Shown here in pieces: positions 1 to 7,431 of a stretch of DNA of 64,000 bases. Under the pieces are notes generated by a model. That model searched no databases, had not been told where the DNA came from, and saw nothing but the letters and a program-made list of their open reading frames with translations. The DNA is from a virus. The translations under genes were made by a program, and so were the position numbers. Where the stretch lies: the IMG/VR virus record IMGVR_UViG_3300032356_000182, positions 1 to 64,000 of that record. The stretch is one strand, 5' to 3'. The first letter of the stretch is position 1. Every line of letters starts with the position of its first letter.

Positions 1-88
1 CCTTCTAATTCAGGCCACAACGGATGAAGAATTTTTCTTTAATACTTTTTAGCCTTAGAGCAAAAATCTCTTCATTTGCCTCTAATTC
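1..88. repeat. Left arm of 88-bp inverted repeat
   Basis: The reverse complement of this segment reappears at 3343-3430 with only two mismatches. Each arm begins and ends with a near-identical 14-15 nt direct repeat (CTTCTAATTCAGGCC at 2-16, CCTCTAATTCAGGCC at 79-93) and is itself an imperfect palindrome. The two arms enclose the iterons, hairpins and four genes of the first 3.3 kb. It could be the end of a mobile unit or part of a replication region. The arm may extend left of the window. Confidence 0.9.
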
Positions 89-155
89 AGGCCAGCTCCC
101 AACAAGTGATGAGAAAAAGTTTTAGAAATTTTAAGGTTTCAGCCTATCATTTTAC

Positions 156-184
156 TTGACAAGCGAATCAAAATCGCATACTAT
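156..184 (+). promoter_or_regulatory. sigma70-like promoter upstream of iterons
   Basis: TTGACA at 156-161 and TACTAT at 179-184 with a 17-bp spacer. It would transcribe the repeats at 197-301 and the hairpins at 304-380, with no gene until 677. That suggests a structured non-coding transcript or transcriptional activation of an origin. Confidence 0.55.
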
Positions 185-196
185 ATGTAATGTATA

Positions 197-301
197 TAGA
201 TCAGATATAGATCATACATAGATCAGATATAGATCATACATAGATCAGATATAGATCATACATAGATCAGATATAGATCATACATAGATCAGATATAGAT
301 C
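197..301. repeat. 11/22-bp iterons with GATC
   Basis: About 4.8 tandem copies of the 22-bp unit TAGATCAGATATAGATCATACA. Each unit is two 11-bp half-units sharing TAGATCA, so a GATC lies on the same helix face about every turn for more than 100 bp. There are no spacers, so this is not a CRISPR. Such phased iterons are typical of replication-initiator or partition-protein binding sites; this role is inferred. Confidence 0.85.
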
Positions 302-303
302 TT

Positions 304-380
304 ACTCTTACTTTAATTCACTTCGTGAATTAAAGTAAGAGTATCGCGCAAGCGCGATGAGATGAAAAAACCACCTCATC
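304..380. other. Three stacked hairpins
   Basis: A perfect 18-bp stem with a 3-nt loop (304-321 with 325-342) is followed at once by a perfect 7-bp stem with a 2-nt loop (343-349 with 352-358) and a 6-bp stem (356-361 with 375-380). They directly follow the iterons. They could be cruciform or single-strand origin structures, or structured RNA from the promoter at 156. The first stem has no T-tract after it, so a simple terminator is unlikely. Confidence 0.8.
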
Positions 381-534
381 AAAAATCTTTACCACTCTCT
401 CTTATCAGAACCTTCTCCGAACTTTTTGCCCATCTTCTTCATCTTATCTCATCCCCGCTTCGCCTCTCTAGCGCCTTATCTGCAATGAGAAATATCTGGA
501 TTCGCGGAGGGGCGGCGGGGTGGGCTGGCGTGGG

Positions 535-550
535 CTTTTAACGTTAAAAG
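535..550. promoter_or_regulatory. Palindrome CTTTTAACGTTAAAAG, operator candidate
   Basis: A perfect 16-bp palindrome 65 bp upstream of the promoter at 616. The same TTTTAACGTTAAAA core recurs at 6779-6794, just upstream of the promoter of an HTH gene, and a 12-bp version lies inside the dnaB-like gene at 14592-14603. Recurrence at two intergenic sites near promoters suggests a repressor or activator site. The HTH protein at 6874 is one candidate binder. Confidence 0.45.
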
Positions 551-615
551 GTGCACCTCAGATCTGTCTAGCACAGCTTATCTGAAATTTACGTTGAATT
601 CGTCTCATCAGGTAC

Positions 616-644
616 TTGACAAAAATCTGGAGTTGTATTATAAC
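616..644 (+). promoter_or_regulatory. Promoter P1 (conserved class)
   Basis: TTGACA 616-621, 17-bp spacer, TATAAC 639-644, then a downstream block ATAGATGTAGAATAG. The same extended form, including the downstream TGTAGAATA block, is found at 2793 and 33117, and a similar one at 17550. It drives the pair of hairpin-rich genes starting at 677. Confidence 0.8.
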
Positions 645-676
645 ATAGATGTAGAATAGAAAGGAGGGAATGGAAG

Positions 677-1276
677 ATGGAGAAGGTCGAGATCCCAGAG
701 AGGTTTAGGAAAAGGATAGATCAATTAAAAAGCTACGGCATGCCGGACAGCTGTATTCCCGGCAAAATTGCCGAGTGGGAGCGTCAAGAAGCGTTCGAGA
801 AAGAGCGCGACGCTCTCATGCGGGACATGGAAGCGGTCATCGAGACCTGCCCTGCAGAGATGCAGGAGGTCTCGATGACCGCAGAGAACGTAAACGTGCG
901 CTTTTTAGGGGGGCCAGAGAAGGTTGGCCCCAATAGATGGACTAAAGACAGTGCTTATATCGTTGTGAAGGAAGCGGTGCTGCCCGAGTGGGCATGCACG
1001 CTTGATAGAGTGCTCGCTCTGTATGAGAAAGATTATGCAGAGCGGGCTGATATGAGCCTCCATGATTTGGAGGAATACGCCGAGGACGGCGACGAATATG
1101 CACAGGCAGTCATACGCTATGCCCGGGCCTGCGCCAGACGGGACTGGGTACGCATTGAGTTCGTACCCGAAGAAAGTGATAGTTCTGTTTGGACTAAAGT
1201 AGGATATGTAAGAAAGTCGGATGTAGAGATAGCAGATGGCAGTGTAAGATTCAAGGGGAGGGAACAATGGATCTAG
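677..1276 (+). CDS. Hypothetical protein, hairpin-rich coding sequence
   Basis: A 199-residue protein with an AAGGAGGGA ribosome site 8 nt before the ATG. No family is recognised. It is charged and mostly helical at the N-terminus. The segment IDQLKSYGMP followed by a WERQ-rich helix resembles the N-terminus of the next gene, so the two look like paralogues there. The coding DNA contains many perfect stem-loops, for example a 15-bp stem 833-847/868-882, a 7-bp stem 910-916/925-931 and a 7-bp stem 1146-1152/1162-1168. It overlaps the next gene by 10 nt and is first in the operon from P1. It looks like an early accessory gene; the function is unknown. Confidence 0.75.
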   Translation: MEKVEIPERFRKRIDQLKSYGMPDSCIPGKIAEWERQEAFEKERDALMRDMEAVIETCPAEMQEVSMTAENVNVRFLGGPEKVGPNRWTKDSAYIVVKEAVLPEWACTLDRVLALYEKDYAERADMSLHDLEEYAEDGDEYAQAVIRYARACARRDWVRIEFVPEESDSSVWTKVGYVRKSDVEIADGSVRFKGREQWI

Positions 1277-2202
1277 AGGAGTTTATCAAGAGTCAAATTG
1301 ACCGTCTGGCAACATACAACATGCTGCCAGATGAAGAGGAAAAAGCCGCACGTCTCCGCTCTCGGCTGGAGAGAGAGTGGAGATATGAGCGGAAGCTGGC
1401 CGAGTGCCTGGCTATGCTTCCTGATGGCTTTCAAGCCTCCTATCCCTGGGAGGCTGAGGAGGCCGCCAAGAAGATTGGCGGCCAACTTTTCAATGTCTAT
1501 GGGCAGTGGCCCCATAGACATCGTTTCTTGGAGCGGGGTTGGGTGGAGATCACCCAAGCCCGCTGTGAGGATGCCGCAGGGGGCAAATTAACTGTGATCG
1601 TCCTCAAATGGGACAATCACAGTTATGAGATGAAAGGCCACAGCGAAATTCGCTATCGCCCTAAATCTCGTGCCGGCGCGAAAGCCGCCAAGGAGGCTGG
1701 CTGGAGAATAGGCAAGAGTGCGTACTTCTCAACAAAAGACACGTCAGAAGCCCGTCAGCAACGGGCTTCGTTTGAGACTATTGATGAGAAATACGCTCTA
1801 AAACAGGGCTGGAAGCCGGTTGGCGGCCAGCCTGATGAGATGCTCCGCAGAAGCCTTCCTTCAAACTCCTGCGGGAATAGCCGGAACGGGAATTATACCC
1901 GTGATGGCTATTCGGTTTGCGGGAAGAGTCCGGCACCATACACAATATCGGTGCCGTTTGGTCGCGGCCGTATCGTGCGGGCTTGCGAGGATTGTGTGTC
2001 GGCCATCCTCGCAGTTCAGCGGGGAAAAGCCCACGGGCCGCATCTTGATACTTCGGTATGGAGACGTGGTCAGCCGATCTCCGAGGAAGAGGTAGAGCGG
2101 TTGGCCGGCCGCGTTGAGCAGGTTAGAAAGCCAGGCGAGGAGGCCTGGGTGATGGGGTGTCCAGTAGTGGACGCCTTCGAGTGGTTGTATGTTCAAGATT
2201 GA
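1267..2202 (+). CDS. Hypothetical protein with Cys pairs, hairpin-rich coding sequence
   Basis: A 311-residue protein started inside the previous gene (ribosome site AGGGGAGGG). Its N-terminal 45 residues (IDRLATYNMLP, then a charged helix) echo the upstream protein. A C-terminal segment holds spaced cysteines (SNSCGNS, YSVCGKS, VRACEDCVSA) that could bind zinc. No enzyme family is recognised. At least ten stem-loops are written into the coding strand, including 9-bp perfect stems at 1495-1503/1511-1519, 1590-1598/1616-1624 and 1747-1755/1761-1769, and an 8-bp stem 1985-1992/2005-2012. Base composition is GC-richer than in the next gene. Confidence 0.75.
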   Translation: MDLEEFIKSQIDRLATYNMLPDEEEKAARLRSRLEREWRYERKLAECLAMLPDGFQASYPWEAEEAAKKIGGQLFNVYGQWPHRHRFLERGWVEITQARCEDAAGGKLTVIVLKWDNHSYEMKGHSEIRYRPKSRAGAKAAKEAGWRIGKSAYFSTKDTSEARQQRASFETIDEKYALKQGWKPVGGQPDEMLRRSLPSNSCGNSRNGNYTRDGYSVCGKSPAPYTISVPFGRGRIVRACEDCVSAILAVQRGKAHGPHLDTSVWRRGQPISEEEVERLAGRVEQVRKPGEEAWVMGCPVVDAFEWLYVQD

Positions 2203-2220
2203 TAAATAAGGGAGGTACTC

Positions 2221-2694
2221 ATGAGTGGGTATCTTGTTTTGAAGCAGAGCTGCGGTAGTAAATACGCCGTTGTCGTTCGGGCGGCTGAAAGTTTTGTTGG
2301 TGATATCTATAGTACCTTAGAAGGATTTGAATTCGGAGGCTTTTCTTATGATCCGAGGGAAGCTGCTCGAATTGCTCTCTATCTTCTGGAGGGATGGCAA
2401 AGATGTCGAGGAGATCTCAAGATTGATTTAGTGTTTGGAGATGGTTCTGATCAGGTTGGGGGGAATAATCCTAGGCAAGCTTTGTTGAAATGGGCGAATC
2501 GGGAATGTGAGAATATTCCTCAGTGTGTTTGGTGTGGGATCATTGTTGGGGATGATCTTTGGTATGGGAATGATTCGGATTTGATTTACTGTTCTAAGAC
2601 GTGCGCTAACTTAGCGGGTGATAGCGCAGTATCTCGAATTCGAAGGGGTGAGGTCGTTCAACGGTTTGAGAAGGAGGCAAAGAATGCCGATTAA
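2221..2694 (+). CDS. Hypothetical zinc-finger protein
   Basis: A 157-residue protein with ribosome site GGGAGGTACTC. The C-terminal half has a treble-clef-like set of cysteines (CVWCG and, 22 residues on, CSKTC), probably binding one zinc. The N-terminal 80 residues are unremarkable. Unlike its neighbours it is AT-richer and has no obvious internal stem-loops, so it may have a different origin. It is last in the P1 operon, before a terminator-like hairpin. Function unknown. Confidence 0.7.
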   Translation: MSGYLVLKQSCGSKYAVVVRAAESFVGDIYSTLEGFEFGGFSYDPREAARIALYLLEGWQRCRGDLKIDLVFGDGSDQVGGNNPRQALLKWANRECENIPQCVWCGIIVGDDLWYGNDSDLIYCSKTCANLAGDSAVSRIRRGEVVQRFEKEAKNAD

Positions 2695-2719
2695 AGTGAC
2701 AAGTAGATAAGAGCTGGTC

Positions 2720-2768
2720 GAATCGCGTCTCATGTTTAGATAACTTGTGGCGCGATTCTTCTTTTGTT
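2720..2768 (+). terminator. Probable intrinsic terminator
   Basis: GAATCGCG at 2720-2727 pairs perfectly with CGCGATTC at 2751-2758 and is followed by TTCTTTTGTTGTT. It lies between the end of the 2221 gene and promoter P2, where a terminator is expected. The 23-nt loop is long, which lowers confidence. Confidence 0.5.
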
Positions 2769-2792
2769 GTTAGAAATTGATTGAATTACTAC

Positions 2793-2821
2793 TTGACAAA
2801 TTTTCTTTTTTGTATTATAAT
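2793..2821 (+). promoter_or_regulatory. Promoter P2 (conserved class)
   Basis: TTGACA 2793-2798, 17-bp spacer, TATAAT 2816-2821, then TGTAGTTGTAGAATA. Match to P1 and P5 continues through the spacer end (TTGTAT) and beyond the -10 element. Confidence 0.85.
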
Positions 2822-2859
2822 GTAGTTGTAGAATAAGAAGGGAGAGGAGGAAAGAAAAA

Positions 2860-3312
2860 ATGGTGACAGAAGACTTGATGGACGTGAAGAGGGAATATCT
2901 GGCTTGCCTACTGGCCTCATTGTCCTCAGAGAGGCGCCCGACTATCTGGGATCCTCGAGTTGAGGACATGGTTCTAGATTTCGATTGGGAAATAAGAGCC
3001 GACCCGGATGGTCGGGCTCATCAACTTCATGTTGCCCATCCCTGGTTAAGGGATTGGGCTGCGCGGCAGTTGGCGCAGTGGGGCAGCGTGGAGTTTTACG
3101 CTTACGTTGACCCGCAAGAGGCCAACGAAGCGTTTGAGGCGGCGGGAGTTTCCGCCTTCGCGGAGACGGGCCGTGATTGGTTCTACGGACATCTGAATAC
3201 GCCAGAATGTCCGTATGTAGAGGTGACGTACATCCGCGTAGGATGTGACGTCACTCCGGAATATGTCGAGTCTTTTATGGCTCGACGTGGGTGGAAATTC
3301 AGGAGGGTATGA
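2860..3312 (+). CDS. Hypothetical protein, hairpin-rich coding sequence
   Basis: A 150-residue acidic protein with ribosome site GGGAGAGGAGG, driven alone by P2. No family is recognised. The coding DNA carries serial stem-loops: 3034-3043/3049-3059 (one bulge), 3184-3192/3207-3215 (9 bp perfect), 3223-3235/3241-3254 (13 bp with one bulge) and 3265-3270/3281-3286. It ends just before the right arm of the inverted repeat, so it is the last gene inside that unit. Confidence 0.75.
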   Translation: MVTEDLMDVKREYLACLLASLSSERRPTIWDPRVEDMVLDFDWEIRADPDGRAHQLHVAHPWLRDWAARQLAQWGSVEFYAYVDPQEANEAFEAAGVSAFAETGRDWFYGHLNTPECPYVEVTYIRVGCDVTPEYVESFMARRGWKFRRV

Positions 3313-3342
3313 TGGACGCTTAGGAATGTTAGGCCTTAGCTC

Positions 3343-3430
3343 GAATTAGAGGCAAATGAAGAGATTTTTGCTCTAAGGCTAAAAAGTATTAAAGAAAAAT
3401 TCTTCATCCGTTATGGCTTGAATTAGAAGG
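3343..3430. repeat. Right arm of 88-bp inverted repeat
   Basis: Reverse complement of 1-88 with two mismatches, both in the last 16 nt. It lies between the hairpin-rich gene at 2860 and the small gene at 3476 and has no coding capacity of its own. Confidence 0.9.
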
Positions 3431-3475
3431 CATACAAGAGAATCTAGGGAGATATTGAGAAGGAGGGATGATAAG

Positions 3476-3700
3476 GTGTTAGAAGAGTTTGCTGCTCGTT
3501 TTAGTGATATTAGCTTTAATATGCTGGCTGACTTGAAAAGGATAGCTCGTGAGCTGTCTTTTCTTGAAGATTGGCCTGAGGGAATAGTGTATATCCTTCA
3601 AACTATTGAATCGGAAAGCCAGGATAAGAGCGACTTTGAAAACAACCTCGACGATGTGCGGCATAAAATATCATCGAGGCTGCTTAAAGATCATTGGTGA
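3476..3700 (+). CDS. Small hypothetical helical protein
   Basis: A 74-residue protein. I chose the GTG at 3476 because AGGAGG at 3461-3466 is correctly spaced for it; a longer reading from TTG 3455 would translate the ribosome site itself. The sequence is charged and probably all-helical, with no motif. It overlaps nothing essential and is followed by the SWIM-like gene at 3730. Confidence 0.55.
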   Translation: MLEEFAARFSDISFNMLADLKRIARELSFLEDWPEGIVYILQTIESESQDKSDFENNLDDVRHKISSRLLKDHW

Positions 3701-3729
3701 TTTTGAGAATCAGGTTAAGAGAGGAGAAG

Positions 3730-4155
3730 ATGGAGAAGATGGTTTCTAAGAAGAAGAAAGCGAAAGCTGCAGCGGCTTTCGCGGCAGTGATGGCGTGGGA
3801 TAAGAATGGCCGTCCTAAATATCTTGTTGTTCCAGGGTCAAACGGAAAGAGATATAGAGTTTTTCTGCATCGACGGGAAGATGGAATCCATGCCGATTGT
3901 CTGATTGATGTCCCAGGTGAGTTGTATTGTCCTGGAAGCGCTGTGAAGAATAACCGTGCGACGGTTTGTTATCATGTGATGGCGGCGGTTGAGAAAGCGT
4001 TGAGCCTTTCTGGATATCAGGGATTTTGGTGTTTCTCCGAGCAAGACGCGGTGCGTCTTGCTCGGATGAAGAAGGGAAATATTATCAAGGTTTTCCCTGG
4101 CCGGTATGAGACCGTACCAGGAGCTTACCTTGTGGTGGAAAGAACAGCTTCATGA
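3730..4155 (+). CDS. SWIM-like zinc-binding protein, paralogue of 48183 gene
   Basis: A 141-residue protein, ATG chosen for the GAGAGGAGAAG ribosome site. After a Lys/Ala-rich start it contains VVPGSNGKRYRV, YCPGSAV, RATVCYHVMAAVEKA and a C-terminal PGAYLVV. The same ordered blocks occur in the protein at 48183-48575 (VPGSKGKMYVV, CPGSRERNGQ, ATICYHTMAAV, PGAYLLV), so the two are paralogues 44 kb apart. The C-x(n)-C-x-H arrangement resembles a SWIM zinc finger, a nucleic-acid or protein-binding fold. A perfect 14-bp stem with a 3-nt loop (4036-4049/4053-4066) lies inside the coding sequence. It shares ATGA with the next gene. Confidence 0.7.
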   Translation: MEKMVSKKKKAKAAAAFAAVMAWDKNGRPKYLVVPGSNGKRYRVFLHRREDGIHADCLIDVPGELYCPGSAVKNNRATVCYHVMAAVEKALSLSGYQGFWCFSEQDAVRLARMKKGNIIKVFPGRYETVPGAYLVVERTAS

Positions 4156-4433
4156 AAAAGTTGTCGTCTTTCGTCTGTTGCTTGGGTGGGGTTGGAGAGC
4201 ATCGAGTAGCGAGTCGGACAGAAGATAAGTTTTATACTGTTCGGGTCTCTGTGGAGCTTGGTTTTTCAATAGTTTGTGATTGTCCCGGCTTTCAGTTCCG
4301 GGGAGCTTGCAGACATGTTGAGGAAGTAGAGAAACGAGTTTGTGGATGGACGTCTTTTTTAGAATTAGATGTTAGCTGCTGTCCTAGATGTGGGGCAGAA
4401 GTGGTTGTAGTAGGGGAAAAAGAGGAGGTGTGA
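4152..4433 (+). CDS. SWIM zinc finger plus zinc ribbon protein
   Basis: A 93-residue protein, start overlapping the upstream stop (ATGA). It has a recognisable SWIM finger (CDCPGFQFRGACRHV, pattern CxC-x8-CxH) followed by a two-Cys-pair segment ending CCPRCG. SWIM domains bind DNA or proteins and are found with recombination and DNA-repair factors. It sits between another SWIM-like protein and a helicase cluster, which fits such a role, but the partner is unknown. Confidence 0.7.
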   Translation: MKKLSSFVCCLGGVGEHRVASRTEDKFYTVRVSVELGFSIVCDCPGFQFRGACRHVEEVEKRVCGWTSFLELDVSCCPRCGAEVVVVGEKEEV

Positions 4434-4434
4434 G

Positions 4435-5067
4435 ATGCATCCGAAAGTGGTTGTGAAGGTTGAGGGAATTCGTGGCTGCGGGTGGAGAAAGCTTGGCGGA
4501 ATCTATCTTGTTTCGGATGGGCCGGTTGAGATATGTGGGCGTTTGCCAGCCCTTGATCGAGTTTGCGACTGTTGCGGTCGCAACTTTATAGATCCGACGA
4601 TTAACCGAGAGTGGCTGGAGGCGAAGACTTTGAGAAGTTTGGTCGGCTCTTGCAAGCTTGGAGAGGAATGCAGACGCTTGTGTATTGTTGAGAAGATTTT
4701 GAAGGAAGACATTCGGTCAATTCTGATTTGGGTGGGCACTTCTTTCTACAAAACTCCTGCGGATTTTATTGCTGAAGCAGCTAGAATGGGAATTAGCCGC
4801 AGAATTCAGAAAGGGGTTCCTCGCGGATTTGTTGTTGGGGAAACACCTGTTTTGCTGGCTCATCGCCATTGCCTTTGGGGTGGAAAGGTAGATGGCAAGG
4901 ACAGCTGGCTGCCCGGGATATTTGGAGCTTTCATTCCGCAGCGGATAGAGGTTATCGTGGATGAAGAAACTTCGGATGAACAGATTGAATCATACCTGCG
5001 TCGTGGGATGACGCCTGTCATCGTCAAGCACGCGGGGGAGCAGCTTCCTCTTGATCTAAAGGTTTGA
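4435..5067 (+). CDS. Hypothetical Cys-rich protein
   Basis: A 210-residue protein starting 2 nt after the preceding stop with AGGAGGTGTG as ribosome site. An N-terminal cluster (VCDCCGRNF ... GSCKLGEECRRLC) suggests a zinc-binding module resembling phage proteins that process a small domain; the C-terminal half has no motif I recognise. Tight spacing with the SWIM gene and the helicase downstream points to one operon. Function unknown. Confidence 0.65.
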   Translation: MHPKVVVKVEGIRGCGWRKLGGIYLVSDGPVEICGRLPALDRVCDCCGRNFIDPTINREWLEAKTLRSLVGSCKLGEECRRLCIVEKILKEDIRSILIWVGTSFYKTPADFIAEAARMGISRRIQKGVPRGFVVGETPVLLAHRHCLWGGKVDGKDSWLPGIFGAFIPQRIEVIVDEETSDEQIESYLRRGMTPVIVKHAGEQLPLDLKV

Positions 5068-5092
5068 GAATAGAGAAGGAGGGCTAGGAGAG

Positions 5093-6775
5093 ATGAAGCA
5101 GCAAGAGATTGGAAAGCAGGTACTGTGCCCTTCCTGTGGACAGCCGATGCGCTTGCGGAATGGAAAGTTTGGAGAGTTCTGGGGTTGTAGCCAATTTCCT
5201 AGATGCAAGACGGTTGTTAAGAAAGCAAAAAACGGCCAACCTGCGAAAAAGTCTGTTTTGGTCCGTCCAACCGAATTTCGCAAGAAGCTGGTGCCTAATC
5301 GGTACCAGCTCGCTATCTTTAATGAGATTCAGAATGGCTCGGGCAATATCATTACTGAAGCCTGCGCCGGTTCGGGCAAGACGACGACGAATGAGTATGC
5401 GAGTTTCTTGCTTCCTCGCGACAAGCGGTGTGCATATATCGTTTTCAATACGCACATTAAAGAGGAAGCTCTGACTAGAATGCCTCCGTGGGTAGAGGTT
5501 ATGACTACTCACAGTCTTGGGCTTCAGGCGATAACAGCCTACACGAGCAAGAAGCCCGAGATTGTGGAAGACAAAGTAGAGAGAATCTTGAAAGATCTAT
5601 TGGTTTTAGGCGGGACGTTTGAGTTTGAGAAGGGCTTGGTAAGCTTGGCTGCCAATCTTGTCAGCAAGGCCAAAAATACGCTTATCGAGCTGGATGAGGA
5701 GGGAGCAGCGTTCCTTTGTGATCGCTATGCGATTGAGACTAACGGAAACTTCTTTAGGATATGGCAGTTGGCTAGAGAGGCTCTGTTAGTCAATAATCGT
5801 AATCTGTCGGTTGTAGATTTTGATGATATGATTTACTTGCCAGTTAAGCTAAACATGGTGGTAAGACAGTTTGATTGGATTTTAGGAGATGAGGTGCAGG
5901 ACTTCAATGTGGCTCAGATAGAGCTTTTGAAAAAGGCGTTAACTCCTAATGGCAGAATTCTTGCAGTTGGAGACAGCAACCAGTCGATGTATGGATTTAG
6001 AGGGGCTGATATCGAAGCGATGCAGAAGGTGAAAAATGGCTTCAATGCCTTGTCGCTTCCGTTATCAATCACTTATCGTTGTCCTCGGAGTCATGTGGAG
6101 CTAGTGAATAAGCTGTTTCCAGATATTCCCTTTGAAGCGGCTCCAAACGCTAAAGAGGGAGAAATCATCTCAATTTCAGAGGATAGGATGCTAGGTATGG
6201 TTTCTGAAGGCGATATGATTCTTTGCAGAGTAAACGCGCCTCTAGTTAAGCCATGCTTTGAGTTGATTAGACGTGGTATTAAGGCTACAATCGCTGGCCG
6301 CGATATTGGCAAGGGATTGGTAAACTTTATCGAGCGGATGAATGCCAAGGATTTGCCGAATTTGCTGAGGAAGCTCCGAGAGCACGAAGAGAAAGAGGTA
6401 AACAAGCTATTGGCAGAGAATAAAGGCAACCAGGCCGCTGTTTTACAGGATAAAGTTGATACTATTTTGGCTTTGTCTTCTGGCTGCCGGACGGTTAAGG
6501 ATGTTATCATAAAAATCGAAGAAGTTTTTTCGGATGATAGAAAGGGAATAGTGTTTAGCACTGTTCATAAGGCGAAAGGCTTGGAGGCTGAGCGGGTATT
6601 TATCTTGAGACCTGATTTGCTGCCCCATCCGATGGCTAAGCAAGCTTGGGAAAAGCTGCAAGAGGAGAATATAAAGTACGTTGCGATGACGAGGTCGCTA
6701 AATGTACTTGCTTTCGTCGGAGAGATACCTGTTGATGATATGTATGCAGTATCTGAAGAGGAGGAGATTAGGTAG
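5093..6775 (+). CDS. UvrD/Rep-like SF1 helicase with N-terminal topoisomerase zinc ribbon
   Basis: A 560-residue protein. Residues about 9-45 form a four-cysteine topoisomerase-type zinc ribbon (CPSCG ... GCSQFPRC). The rest is a superfamily 1A helicase: Walker A ACAGSGKTTT, motif Ia TTHSLG, Walker B DEVQD, motif III GDSNQSMYGFRGAD, motif IV SITYRCPRSH, motif V STVHKAKGLEAE, motif VI YVAMTRS. It is shorter than cellular UvrD (about 720), lacking much of the 1B/2B insertions. It is expected to unwind DNA 3' to 5' during replication or recombination. The zinc ribbon probably helps to bind single-stranded DNA. Ribosome site GGAGGGCTAGGAG. Confidence 0.9.
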   Translation: MKQQEIGKQVLCPSCGQPMRLRNGKFGEFWGCSQFPRCKTVVKKAKNGQPAKKSVLVRPTEFRKKLVPNRYQLAIFNEIQNGSGNIITEACAGSGKTTTNEYASFLLPRDKRCAYIVFNTHIKEEALTRMPPWVEVMTTHSLGLQAITAYTSKKPEIVEDKVERILKDLLVLGGTFEFEKGLVSLAANLVSKAKNTLIELDEEGAAFLCDRYAIETNGNFFRIWQLAREALLVNNRNLSVVDFDDMIYLPVKLNMVVRQFDWILGDEVQDFNVAQIELLKKALTPNGRILAVGDSNQSMYGFRGADIEAMQKVKNGFNALSLPLSITYRCPRSHVELVNKLFPDIPFEAAPNAKEGEIISISEDRMLGMVSEGDMILCRVNAPLVKPCFELIRRGIKATIAGRDIGKGLVNFIERMNAKDLPNLLRKLREHEEKEVNKLLAENKGNQAAVLQDKVDTILALSSGCRTVKDVIIKIEEVFSDDRKGIVFSTVHKAKGLEAERVFILRPDLLPHPMAKQAWEKLQEENIKYVAMTRSLNVLAFVGEIPVDDMYAVSEEEEIR

Positions 6776-6778
6776 ACA

Positions 6779-6794
6779 TTTTTAACGTTAAAAA
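6779..6794. promoter_or_regulatory. Palindrome TTTTTAACGTTAAAAA, operator candidate
   Basis: A perfect 16-bp palindrome sharing its core with 535-550. It sits between the helicase stop and the promoter at 6813-6841 of the HTH gene, the usual place for an upstream operator, and may be an autoregulatory site of that HTH protein. Confidence 0.45.
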
Positions 6795-6812
6795 TGGTTG
6801 GAGGTTTGAAGT

Positions 6813-6841
6813 TTGATTTATAAGAATTTTCGTATTATAAT
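6813..6841 (+). promoter_or_regulatory. Promoter for the HTH-recombination operon
   Basis: TTGATT 6813-6818, 17-bp spacer, TATAAT 6836-6841, preceded by CGTAT as in the P1 class spacer end. It precedes the TTG-started gene at 6874. Confidence 0.55.
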
Positions 6842-6873
6842 TAAAGAAAAACAAGATCTGGAGGTGTTTTGCA

Positions 6874-7431
6874 TTGATTGATGTTCAAAAAGTTTTGGAT
6901 CTATACCATAGAGGCTATTCTCAATCGGATATAGCGAGAGAGGTTGGAGTAACCAAGTCATACATATCTCTTGTTCTTCGTAGAGCTGGAATTCGAGGAC
7001 GCAGAAAGAAATCTTTCCCGGAGTTTCCTCATTCGATAACTGATGAGGAATTAGTTTTAAGAGGAGTGCCGCGAGGCAGCGCGGTTTCTATTCGGAAGAG
7101 CTTGGGATTGAAGCGGAAATACGCTATAGATAGATTTCAGAGACGAAGAAATTTGGCTAAGTTTTTATTCGGAGCTGAAGCAGAACCTGGACCAAAGTTT
7201 CTCGCGTTTCTCGAGGAATTTATTCCCTCGCTTTCTCCGAGACAGGCTGAGATTATGGATCGTTTTTACGTGAAAGGTTTGCAATCAAAGCCGGGTGTTA
7301 CTGCTGAGTTGGTTTATCGTTCCAGAGCACGAAAAGCTTTGAAGGAGCGAATATCTAGTTTAGATCGGAATTGGGAAGAGGAGGGTGTTGTGACTTATGG
7401 ACAGCAAAAACATCATTGTGAGAATTGTTAG
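6874..7431 (+). CDS. Helix-turn-helix DNA-binding protein
   Basis: A 185-residue protein starting at TTG 6874 behind CTGGAGGTG. Residues about 8-40 (LDLYHRGYSQSDIAREVGVTKSYIS in shorter pieces) form a resolvase/transposase-type HTH, followed by a basic stretch RGRRKK. The C-terminal half resembles a second helical domain but no catalytic motif is visible. It is first in an operon leading to recA and primase and is preceded by a palindrome, so it may be a regulator of replication genes or an origin-binding protein. The last 35 nt overlap the next gene. Confidence 0.7.
   Translation: MIDVQKVLDLYHRGYSQSDIAREVGVTKSYISLVLRRAGIRGRRKKSFPEFPHSITDEELVLRGVPRGSAVSIRKSLGLKRKYAIDRFQRRRNLAKFLFGAEAEPGPKFLAFLEEFIPSLSPRQAEIMDRFYVKGLQSKPGVTAELVYRSRARKALKERISSLDRNWEEEGVVTYGQQKHHCENC

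Noticed and set aside
197-301. Tandem repeats as a CRISPR array
   Set aside because: Units are contiguous 22-mers with no spacers and no cas genes; the Cas4-like nuclease at 26265 stands alone in a recombination setting.
905-1267. Long antisense open frames in the first genes and elsewhere
   Set aside because: They lack ribosome sites and mirror codon bias or stem-loops of the + strand genes; no family recognised.
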